Source of the DNA: Beroe ovata
Taxonomy: Eukaryota > Ctenophora > Nuda > Beroida > Beroidae
DNA length: 22,449 nucleotides
Assembly: GCA_946803715.1 (NCBI GenBank)
Contig: CAMPET010000075.1
Location: 111,017-133,465, forward strand
Direction of reading: 5' to 3'
Both the position numbers and the translations under genes were made by a program. Shown in pieces: positions 9,056 through 17,049 of this stretch (position 1 is the stretch's first letter; the number at the start of each line of letters is the position of its first letter). Below the pieces are notes generated by a model. The model was not told the DNA's origin, did not search any database, and saw nothing but the letters and a program-made list of their open reading frames with translations.

Positions 9056-9624
9056 TTTTGACTTTTGTGCCTGTGTAGTCAGATGTATACAATATTATAA
9101 CCATTGACACTCTCTCCCTGTCAGAAAAGAGTAAAGACGCAGTTTGCTGTTCACAGTCAAGTTCAGTATAGATCATCATGATCTTATAGTCATATAAGGT
9201 ATGTCCATGACGTCACAATTCCTCACTTGAGGGGGGAATAGTACGGATTCATCAGAACTCTAAATTATGTTCATTCGCTGACTTTTTTACGCGGAAAAAC
9301 AATGCAAAATTATCCAGGAAGATCGCTTTCCCTCCGTATTCTACTCGACTCCTACATGAAGATCTAGGATTTAGGATACTGCATATTATTTTACCGATAA
9401 CTCTATGGATTCGCCTGTACGAAGTGAGGGTCACATGGTGTTACGATACCATTATCCAGGCTTGATGATATGCAAATCAATGTGTAAGCAAGGCATGCTC
9501 AGAAGGAGGGAATTCCTGTAGGTACTTCTTGATGAATTATACAGTGTTAATCATCATAGGCAGTTGTCAAACTGACACATGCATGATCAGTGGGTACACG
9601 TGAAACACAACGACTATGTTCCAG

Positions 9625-9702
9625 TGAGTATACTGCAAGTACAGCAGCAGCGAGTGACTCCTGGACTACCTATTTCCTGTCTCCCACTGTTCCAGGAGAT
9701 TG
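9625..9702 (+). CDS. Isolated possible exon on the plus strand
   Basis: TATGTTCCAG ends at 9624 and a consensus GTAAGT begins at 9703. The 78 nt between them are phase 1 at both ends and encode SILQVQQQRVTPGLP, then ISCLPLFQEI. I found no partner exon on this strand, no start or stop, and no family match. On the minus strand the same bases give NLLEQWETGNR before a GTAGTC, helix-like but without an acceptor. It could be an alternative exon, a cryptic site pair, or a relic. Confidence 0.25.
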
Positions 9703-10044
9703 GTAAGTCCGGTTATTTGACAATACACAGTGTGATGTGTGTGTGTGCGTGTGTGCGGTTTACAAGGTTTACAAGGTTTTTTACAAGGTTTAAAATTCAA
9801 TATTGACCTGCTGACGCCGGTCGTCATATCATACATCAAAACAGCAAAACAGACAAATCATAAATCATACATTGTTGAAGATAACCAGGCGTTTACATAA
9901 AAGATTGACCGATTCACGGGGTTAGGAGTTGGGGTTGGGTGAGTGGTGAGGCGTGAGGGGGATGAGTGGAGGTGTTGAGTGTGGTGTAGACAGGGTGGTG
10001 TAGACAGCGTGGTCTACTAGCGGGATTAGCAGTGCTTGCGATTC

Positions 10045-10445
10045 TTAGGTGTTACTGGTGAAATGTATTGTCAAAGTATTCTTTTGGTTCTGACAGTCGC
10101 GTAGTTCTTTGATATACTTCTGTCTAGTTTCCAGAGCTCGACAGAAGAACGTGCATATGCAATTGACCATGTGATGAGAAGAGGGTGACGGGTGATCAAG
10201 ATTGGTGACAGCTGTAGGTGGCAGTTTGACGGGTGAGTGAGGTGATAAGAGAGAGTTGAGATGAGTTTTGATGAATTCTCTGTCAGCGGGAAGACAAGGG
10301 TGAGGGCTAGGACCATTGTTCAGCCTATGTACTAGTTTGTTGCGATGAGAGACATAGAGGTCGCAGTCGTTGATCAAGTGATTCTCGTCCTCTATGACGT
10401 CGATCCCCATGACATTTTTGCACCAAAGACAACAGCGGGCTTCTC
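10045..10445 (-). mobile_element. 3' end of a decayed non-LTR retroelement-like ORF
   Basis: The frame encodes ARCCLWCKNVMG, then IEDENHLINDCDLY and RNKLVHRL, ending with ALETRQKYIKEL and a stop at 10045. A Cys-x2-Cys followed by E-D-E-x-H and a downstream Cys, then a Tyr/Arg run, matches the zinc-knuckle-like tail that follows the reverse transcriptase in many animal LINE-type ORFs (pattern C..C..EDE.H...C..Y...R). The reverse transcriptase itself is absent: upstream the frame runs straight into a CA repeat with an N at 10446. It lies in the same orientation as the host gene, in the intron between 8922 and 10479. It may be truncated or interrupted by the assembly gap. Confidence 0.5.
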
Positions 10446-10446
10446 N

Positions 10447-10470
10447 ACACACACACACACACACACACAC
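10447..10470. repeat. (CA)n microsatellite
   Basis: Twelve CA units border an N at 10446 and lie nine bases from the exon end at 10479, very near the splice donor. Confidence 0.95.
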
Positions 10471-10478
10471 TATTATAC

Positions 10479-10598
10479 CTCTCCTTGACGATGGAGCTGG
10501 GCTAACGTCTCTGGACTAGCTAGTCGGCTCTGCTGATGCTCGATGGCGATGTGCCAATTCGTCAGCCATGCTTTCACCTGGGGGTAGAGTTTCGATAA
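10479..10598 (-). CDS. Exon of the spectrin-like gene (40 codons)
   Basis: The acceptor CTTCCTATCAG precedes 10598 and the donor GAG/GTATAA follows 10479. The exon has exactly 40 codons, phase 0 to phase 0, reading LSKLYPQVKAWLTNW, then HIAIEHQQSRLA, then SPETLAQLHRQGE. Two Trp residues five apart in a helix are typical of helix A in a spectrin repeat. Phases agree with the exon upstream (15338, phase 0) and downstream (8922, phase 0). The donor lies only nine bases from a CA microsatellite. Confidence 0.72.
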
Positions 10599-11285
10599 CT
10601 GATAGGAAGTTAGTTTATCAGATTGACAAACAGTTTGACAATTACAAGTTCGGCACATCACCTCATGGGGTCATCACTGACATTATTATACCTACCTCTG
10701 ACAAATAATATGCGCGCACATCTGTACCATGTGTGTTTGTATGTTTGTGTGAGTATGTTTGCACACGGCATCTCTTCGTGTTGCTGTGTGTGTGTTTGTG
10801 CTTACATTGACAGAGTAACCTCTCTCTCTAACAAAGAGTCTTGCGGGACAATGGAATTCTCAACAATAGAACCCCCACTCTTCACTCTTGTCAATGAATA
10901 ATTTGAGTCTGCACTGATGGAATTCTGTACGCTGCTTTAGCTCCCGTTTTATTTTCTGGAGGAGCAATTTGCATTTTGGTAAATGTAGCAACAGATTTCA
11001 ATAAAGAGCATTTTTGTCTTGTTTGGTTGTCTTGTTGGATTGCTCTGTTTTTTGTGTCGACCTCCAGCAACATATCGAGCTGCTAATCATATTTTCACAC
11101 TATCTCGTTATCAGTGTGAATGGTTGAACAATGTATAATCCACTTTGTCACTTCTGCAACAGCTGCTCACCTCAAAACACAAACTCCTCTATGTTGACAC
11201 AATGTGATGCTGCTGTCTGATAAACATACTGTTTGTACTCGATACCTTGGTATATGTTGCTGTTGTTGTTGTTAATTGTGTCTAG

Positions 11286-11382
11286 GTATACCTAATACAG
11301 TTATTTAGAACAGCGTTGATGTGAACTAAATTATGGTTAGTTTCCTATCTTAGACCACCAATTTAAATTCATCTTCCCACAG
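11286..11382 (+). other. Possible 5' leader intron of the secreted-protein gene
   Basis: CTAG/GTATAC at 11282-11291 and ATCTTCCCACAG ending at 11382 form a plausible 97-nt intron. The ATG begins two bases after the acceptor, a strong sign that the message is spliced just before the start codon. The donor choice is tentative. Confidence 0.4.
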
Positions 11383-11384
11383 CA

Positions 11385-12011
11385 ATGTTGAAGTCTCTAC
11401 TTCTTTTGTCCACGGTTCTCTACATTAGTCCATGTGTTTCGGGAAGGTTCCTCGAAGACGACTTTGATCCTTGGTGGGAAATGGACAGCTTCTTTGATAG
11501 GACTAACAGTGTCTTCAACAACATCTATGACTCAATCACCAACGCTGTCACTGACACTGGAGATTGGGTGACGAAGAAAACAAAGGATCAGATCTGTAGG
11601 TATCGGTCATGGAACAGTGACGGAGAGGATGGAGGAAAGAAGGAGGATGAGGATAGAGGAATGAAGGAGGATGAGGAGGCAATGGAGGGCGAGAAGGGGG
11701 ATGATGGGTGGATGAGTAGTTTCAGCCATTTCTTCGTCATCAAGTGTGTTCCAAATAACAATGGGACAGACGTGGATAAAGATACAAATGATGATACAAA
11801 CAACGAAGACCCGGAAAAGAAGGAAGATGAGGAAACAAGTGATGATGGGAATGAAGAAGAAACAGCAGAAGCAGACGATGGGGAAGAAAAAACGGATGGA
11901 GAAGAAAGCGCGGCTCAGGATGAAAAAGCAGATGACGGTGAACCAGCAGATGACGGTGAACCAGCAGATGACGGTGAACCAACTGTGAAGGAAGAAAGCA
12001 ACACTGAGTAA
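11385..12011 (+). CDS. Small secreted acidic low-complexity protein
   Basis: The frame of 208 codons starts with ATG at 11385, just after a pyrimidine-rich acceptor, and stops with TAA. Residues 1-20 form a signal peptide (MLKSLLLLSTVLYISPCVSG) with likely cleavage before RFLEDD. Residues 21-75 are an aromatic/acidic region, FDPWWEMDSFFDR then an NNIYDSITNAVTD helix. Two mature cysteines, C71 and C121, could pair and bracket an acidic Lys/Glu/Asp/Gly insert. NGT at 126-128 is a potential N-glycosylation site. Residues 129-208 are Asp/Glu-rich, ending in three ADDGEP repeats. I do not recognise the family; Asp/Glu-rich secreted proteins in invertebrates can bind calcium or mineral, but that is only a composition argument. 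The gene lies on the opposite strand inside the 10599-15337 intron of the spectrin-like gene. Confidence 0.65.
   Translation: MLKSLLLLSTVLYISPCVSGRFLEDDFDPWWEMDSFFDRTNSVFNNIYDSITNAVTDTGDWVTKKTKDQICRYRSWNSDGEDGGKKEDEDRGMKEDEEAMEGEKGDDGWMSSFSHFFVIKCVPNNNGTDVDKDTNDDTNNEDPEKKEDEETSDDGNEEETAEADDGEEKTDGEESAAQDEKADDGEPADDGEPADDGEPTVKEESNTE
11928..11981 (+). repeat. Three perfect 18-bp in-frame coding repeats
   Basis: GCAGATGACGGTGAACCA occurs three times without a mismatch and encodes ADDGEP three times near the C-terminus of the secreted protein. Perfect identity suggests recent expansion and possible length polymorphism. Confidence 0.9.
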
Positions 12012-12564
12012 GATGTTAAATTACTTCTGAGCCAACCAAGGCATATTAATTGTTTCCGAGTTTCAAATGAATATATGTTAGAATGATCTTTCCTGGGTAT
12101 AACTTTTCTTCAATCAACCTGTTCGATAAGTTTTTTGCCACTTCGTGTCTCACTGTACCTATCTACTAAACAATTGATTACAAGGGAGCCCACTGTGATA
12201 GCAGTATTCGCCTCTTACTCAGTAACTCTCCTGCAATGGAGGACAATGGCCATTATCATGAAGCTCTTGACTTCTTCCATTAATACATTAATAACCATCG
12301 TGACCTAAATGAATGCTATGAGGCAGGGACAGGACTATCGGCGTCTTGGAAAACCTCCCCTAATATAGTTATCCTAATTACTAATTAGCTATTAACAGCT
12401 GTCTCGTAATAAGAGCAATTACTCCGGGTGAGATGACTGCACCATGGTTACTTCACTATGGAGCGGATTAACATTGAGAGAGGAGGGGATGAGACATGGA
12501 CAATGAATCAAGGGACAAAGCTGATAGTGCAGAACAAGACAATCATCCATGTCCAATACATTAC
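12012..12564. other. Downstream flank of the secreted-protein gene
   Basis: AT-rich DNA without a supported gene. No canonical AATAAA was found close to the stop. Confidence 0.4.
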
Positions 12565-13401
12565 ACTGACGTAGGAATGCACTGCAGACATCAGTATGCA
12601 GTACGTCATAAAAGGCCTCTGTTACGAATGGAGGACTCATTCGTCATAACTTGCTGACACCAATACATAACCCTGACGTAGGAATGCGTTGACACCAGTT
12701 TGTAATATGTCATGACAGGCCTCCGTGGCGAATGGAGGACTCATTCGTCATAACTTGCTGACACCACTGCATGACTATGACGTCGGAATGCGTTGACACC
12801 AGTATGNACCGCTGCATGAATCTGATTAAGGAATGTGTTGACAGCAGTATGCAGACATGCAATGCGTCATGACAGGGTTTTGTGAAGAATCGGCTACTCA
12901 TTCGTCATAACATGCTGACACCATCGCATATTATGCGATTCGCATAACTAATCCGCCATAACTTGCAGACGCCAACGTAGGACTCTTACGTGATGTTGCA
13001 TTAACATTAGTATGCAATGCATCATGACAGGGTTCTGTGACGAATGGGCTAATCATTCGTCATCATTTGCTGACACCACTCCATAAGTCTTACATCGTAT
13101 TGCGTTGACACCGGTTTGCAGTATGTATGAGTAATGACAGGGTTCTGTGACGAATGGGTCTCATTTGACATGACATGCTGAAACCACTGCATAACTCTGA
13201 AACGTTGACACCAGTTTACAGATCCAACGTCATGACACTAAGACAGGTCTCTGTAACGGATGAACTACCTGCTCATTCGTCATAATTTGCTGACACCACT
13301 GCATGACCATGACGTAGGAATGCGTTGACACAGTATTCAGTACGTCATAGCAGGCCTCTGTGACGATTGGGGTGCTCATTCATCATAACTTGCTGACACC
13401 A
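12565..13401. repeat. Large array of the 106-bp repeat with inverted ends
   Basis: About seven full or nearly full units plus partial ones at each end carry the same landmarks as the array at 6856-7174: CATTCGTCATAAC, GCTGACACCA, GACGTAGGAATGCG, TTGACACCAG, CGTCATGACAGG and TGACGAATG. Divergence between units is greater than in the smaller array, and some are internally expanded or shortened. An N at 12807 lies inside a unit. The array is within the large intron 10599-15337. Confidence 0.85.
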
Positions 13402-13780
13402 ATAGTCCATATTCTGCAATCTGCATCCTGACTGGCATGATCTCTTGACTCTATCTTTCTTACTGATCTTGAAGTTCATGCCTGGACGTTCAATTTTTTT
13501 CTTATTTGCAAGAAATCTTTAAGGTCCTTGTTCCAACACAAACCGACCTTGGGTAGAGCCACAGCCTCAATTACCATCACAATCGTCAGGTTCTTCAGTT
13601 CCATGATCCATCAAATGACCCCGAGGTATTCACGGTACCACCTTCTTGAAGTCATGATAATTGTATATGACTGTCAGATGGAACTCTTGTAAACTGTAAC
13701 TTGTCCACACCTTAGACATGCTAGCATCTGCCAACAGCCTGACACCTGCAGCTATTGACTGTCTCGTGAGGTGATGAAAT
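13402..13780. other. Intronic stretch, no supported gene
   Basis: I see no splice-bounded exon and no repeat array between the end of the 106-bp repeat array and the E-box cluster. Confidence 0.45.
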
Positions 13781-13926
13781 CACGTGTCACTAGCACGTGA
13801 CACTTACACAACCATCACGTGATGAGAAGTAGAGCTGACATCGGCATCCACTATCATATAGTGATCAATAACCATTGCTCATGGTCTGTATCAATCTCTG
13901 CAGGAGCATTATGAACAGGTCACGTG
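13781..13926. promoter_or_regulatory. Second cluster of CACGTG E-boxes
   Basis: CACGTG occurs at 13781-13786, 13794-13799, 13816-13821 and 13921-13926, mostly flanked by TCACGTG or CACGTGAC. A (TG)n tract follows directly. It could act as an intronic enhancer or be chance clustering in TG/CA-rich DNA. Confidence 0.35.
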
Positions 13927-13931
13927 AATGA

Positions 13932-13960
13932 TGTGTGTGTGTGTGTGTGTGTGTGTGTGT
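13932..13960. repeat. (TG)n microsatellite
   Basis: An uninterrupted TG tract of 29 bases, followed by further TGTGGG-rich DNA. Confidence 0.95.
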
Positions 13961-14353
13961 CATGTGGGTGTGTCATGTGGCCTGTGGGTGTGTAATGTGT
14001 ATATTATGTGTCTCACTACAATGTGTGTACTAATATTACAATTGCCATGAAGTGCAGACAGGGTATGTGACAAATACGTACACATATTACACTAACATGG
14101 AGAGCGTTGTCGTAACCATACAGGCGGTACTCAAAGCTGTTACCAACTGTTGTCTACTCCAAGAAATTACATGCACTATAAAAAGGACACTGACGACTTA
14201 CCAGATCGCAATGTGGTTTTCAGAAGCCTTGTAATGGCCCAAATTAGTACAGACTAAAACTAGTGGTGCGTTGGAGTGTGACACTTCCTTGAAACTTTCA
14301 CTGGCGAGTGGCGTGTAACGCATGATATTACACGTCATACCTACTCTGGTATC

Positions 14354-14405
14354 TGTGTGTGTGTGTATGTGTGTGTGTGTGCGTGTATGTGTGTGTGTGT
14401 GTGTG
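14354..14405. repeat. (TG)n microsatellite with ATGT interruptions
   Basis: TG repeats interrupted by TATG and TGCG. Surrounding DNA from 13961 to 15337 shows no supported exon. Confidence 0.93.
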
Positions 14406-14841
14406 AACTGTAACGCAGTAACGCATACACTGGTGTGTAACACATTCACCCACTAACGAGTGACATGGGTAGGTGAGTGCTGTTTCGGAGACGGTGGGCA
14501 ATTAATTAGAATTCCCCTCACGAGAACACACAGTCCTATATTTTGTTGGAAATGAGTGAAATGCTACATCAGGTCTGTAGTGACTCATGGCGTGACACGG
14601 TATTCTTGTCTTCAAAATATCACATGGCAAGCACTGTCTAATGTAATTGAACCCGCAGACACTCACGTTCACTCAATAACGCCAGTCGAAGTTGGTCTTA
14701 TCGTGTTTGGGTGACTGAACACTTTATATGTGAGCATAGAATTGGAAGTAGGTATGCGTTTACTGAGAGTGGAAGTGTCCGTGTATAATTGTGTATCTAA
14801 GTTCCTACTGTGCATAATAAACATGTTGTGTCCGGGAAGGT

Positions 14842-14871
14842 ATGTGTGTGAGTGTGTGAGTGTGTGAGTGN

Positions 14872-14903
<32 letters not shown>
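14842..14903. repeat. (TG)n microsatellite with GAGTGTGT units
   Basis: Three GAGTGTGT-like units, an N at 14871, and then a pure TG run. Confidence 0.95.
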
Positions 14904-14906
<3 letters not shown>

Positions 14907-15337
14907 GAAAGAGAATGCCGATAGAATGTTATAGTTGTCAACGTGTTTCCGTTAGCAACATACCTACTCAGCGAGTGTGTAGGTATGTACAATGTACAAT
15001 TAACCTTCACAACTTGTGGTAAAATGTGTTCCAGCGACTACAGGTATAATGATGAATGAAGAATATTAAGAGTAGGTAAGTATCTACTGACGAATCTAAT
15101 TTCGGGGACATACACGTCCGATAAGCTACGCAATAAACAGCATTACTCATATTACGGTTACACACCAAAAGACAGTGATAATACCCTGAGAAATTCTGAT
15201 TGACTTTAACAAGACGTCTATAATAATATGCAGATATGATTCACTATTAAATAGCTAGACATACTCATCTATATCATGAGTGTTATCACATCCAACATCC
15301 AACACAGTGTGTTCTGACAGATGACAAGATTCCTAAC

Positions 15338-15509
15338 CTGTTCCAGTTTCTGGTAGAAAGACACGCTGTAACTGAGTGTTTCCTTGTGGGCATTGAGTCG
15401 TGTGGTTAGACCCTGCCACAGTGTATCCAGTCTCTTAGTGGTCTCTCTTACTCGATCCCTATCCACATTCCCCATCTTAACCAACTGTTCAGCAGTTTTC
15501 AGCAACTGA
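15338..15509 (-). CDS. Exon of the spectrin-like gene
   Basis: The acceptor GCTCTTTCACCAG precedes 15509 and the donor CAG/GTTAGG follows 15338. The first T completes AG from the exon at 15944, giving Ser, and 57 codons follow: QLLKTAEQLVKMGNVDRDR, then VRETTKRLDTLWQGLTTRL, then NAHKETLSYSVSFYQKLEQ. The LDTLWQ...L pattern at the start of a long helix is a hallmark of spectrin repeats (compare the general pattern RLxxLWxxL). This is the clearest exon of the gene. It ends in phase 0. Confidence 0.8.
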
Positions 15510-15610
15510 CTGGTGAAAGAGCAGGGTGTCAGTGGGGAAGGTGGTGTCAGTGGTGAATTTGGGTCATCAGCATAACGTTATGTTCGCTTCAATATCACAG
15601 TGCATATCAT

Positions 15611-15943
15611 GACGTGTAACACCACAACGTGTAACATCAAGATGACGTGTAACATCATCATGCAGTGTAACATCATCATGCCGTGTAACATCAAGATGAC
15701 GTGTAACATCAAGATGACGTATAACACCATGATGACGTGTAACATCAAGATGACGNATGTGTAACAGCAAGATGACGTGAACATCAAGATGACGTGTAAC
15801 ATCAAGATGACGTGTAACATCATCATGACGTATAACATCAAGATGACGTGTAATACCATGATGACGTGTAACACCACTACGTGTAACATCAAGATGACGT
15901 GTAACATCAAGATGACGTGTAACATCAAGATGACGTGTAATAC
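15611..15943. repeat. 18-bp minisatellite GTGTAACATCAAGATGAC
   Basis: About 18 units of 18 bp, with variants (CATCATCATG, CACCATGATG, CACCACTAC) and an N at 15756. The array fills most of the intron between exons 15944 and 15509. Its last unit, read on the minus strand, provides the GTATTACACG of the splice donor itself. Open frames across it are repeat by-products. Confidence 0.93.
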
Positions 15944-16113
15944 CTAGCTGTAGAGTATGTTCTCAGCGCCCCTGCCTCCAACTGCTCATGGTCTCGGAGC
16001 AGGAGTGCTGCCTCAAAGTGGGACTTGCCCACCTCACACTTCTGGGAGAATGTCGCGAGATGGGCCTCTATCTGATGGGTAACCTGGGGGAACTGGTTAT
16101 AGATACCAAATTC
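15944..16113 (-). CDS. Exon of the spectrin-like gene
   Basis: The acceptor CTTCTGTAAGCAG precedes 16113 and the donor AG/GTATTA follows 15944. It encodes EFGIYNQFPQVTHQIEAHL, then ATFSQKCEVGKSHFEAALLL, then RDHEQLEAGALRTYSTA, with the last two bases AG making Ser with the next exon. The length is 56 codons plus two bases. It reads as the first helices of a spectrin repeat completed by the exon at 15338-15509; together they give a unit of about 113 residues, near the family's usual 106. Its donor is formed by the first unit of the 18-bp minisatellite. Confidence 0.78.
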
Positions 16114-16561
16114 CTGCTTACAGAAGGTACCTATACTAAGGCATGCTGAGCTGCTTTCTGATACTGTTTCGCTTCACTTATTCTCAAACTCTCAAAGTAT
16201 TATCATAGAATCATCTACTTGTTTACATTGACAAGCTCCTAAGCTCTCATTGCTTGCCATTACACACAAAAACCAGTTTGTGACGATGGACTTTCATAGC
16301 AGCACAGTATCATTGCGTACTAATATACTATGCGTACTATTATAATAGCTCCAGATTTAGTACCTATACATGGAATACGCTGTCATATAGGTACGATGTT
16401 AAGGTTTGAAGCAGGGCTCCTGAATAATAAACAGGGGATATTGGGGATATCTTGTGAAAGGAAGATTGTGAGTTTCGGTTGTGACTTGTGATCTGCTGGT
16501 CAAACAAGGTGATTTGGGTGATTTACCGGGAGATTTACACGGATTATCAACTATGACCTAC

Positions 16562-16606
16562 CTTATCTGCTCCTTCCATGAAGAGAACCTCCTTATCTCT
16601 CACCAA
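16562..16606 (-). CDS. Small exon of the spectrin-like gene (15 codons)
   Basis: The acceptor CATGTGTTTCAG precedes 16606 and the donor AAG/GTAGGT follows 16562. The frame reads LVRDKEVLFMEGADK, phase 0 at both ends, and runs in phase into the exon at 15944-16113. It would form the linker helix before the repeat unit that follows. Confidence 0.62.
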
Positions 16607-16893
16607 CTGAAACACATGATTAGTAAATGAAACGGAAGTTCTCAGTTATTCGACTAACTTTGAAGTTAATAAACGTTTACCTGAACACGGGTAACTATCA
16701 GTTAATGGTATAGGTACTAAAACAGATCGCTACGCAATCGTCACAATGTGATAAGGGTAAGGATTAAAAAGTAAAATTAGCTCAAAAATGTTTCAGATTC
16801 AGATACCCAATCACTATTATTCTCATATTAAGACTCATTTCATCATCGACTTGGGGTTTATAATTGACTATGGAAAAGACAATGAATAACTAC

Positions 16894-16958
16894 CACAACA
16901 ACCACGACAGTGTTATTAATGCGGTTCGATAACTCATCATGTGCCGCCTGATAGAGCA
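16894..16958 (-). CDS. Possible further 5' exon of the spectrin-like gene
   Basis: The minus strand reads LYQAAHDELSNRINNTV, a plausible helix, between an acceptor-like CCTGAG and a GTAGTT donor that would be in phase with 16606. A second helix-like frame, SVQELVEKTHFISWD, lies nearby at about 16996-17045. Both borders are weak. Confidence 0.25.
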
Positions 16959-17049
16959 CTCAGGATACCACACCTTCTACAGTATAAATCAATACACATC
17001 CCACGAAATGAAGTGTGTCTTCTCAACCAGCTCTTGCACACTTATTAAT

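Larger units (their letters stand above)
3444..16606 (-). other. Locus of a multi-exon spectrin-repeat-like gene
   Basis: At least six small exons with consensus borders follow one another on the minus strand, 16606 down to 6684, with compatible phases; up to four more continue to 3444. The joined product has no long hydrophobic segment. It consists of amphipathic helices with conserved-looking Trp positions (LDTLWQ, VKAWL, SNHWAIF) and heptad Leu spacing, as in spectrin repeats of cytoskeletal linkers or Rho-GEF scaffolds. No actin-binding, SH3, PH, DH or SEC14 domain is visible here, so the window probably holds only a central or C-terminal part. The first exon is not identified, and phases between 5752 and 4601 do not fit without a missing exon. 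Family membership is inferred from pattern only. Confidence 0.7.

Noticed and set aside
11588-11988. Other open frames over the secreted-protein gene
   Set aside because: They mirror the purine-rich GAA/GAT codons of the acidic tail and have no start context or domain.
15567-15928. Open frames with His/Val/Leu/Met repeats
   Set aside because: They are translations of the 18-bp minisatellite, whose period is a multiple of three, and cross an N.
15611-15943. Regular array that might suggest CRISPR
   Set aside because: Units are contiguous with no unique spacers and the context is eukaryotic.
16921-16970. GGTTCGAT resembling a tRNA B box
   Set aside because: No A box at the right distance and no cloverleaf could be drawn.
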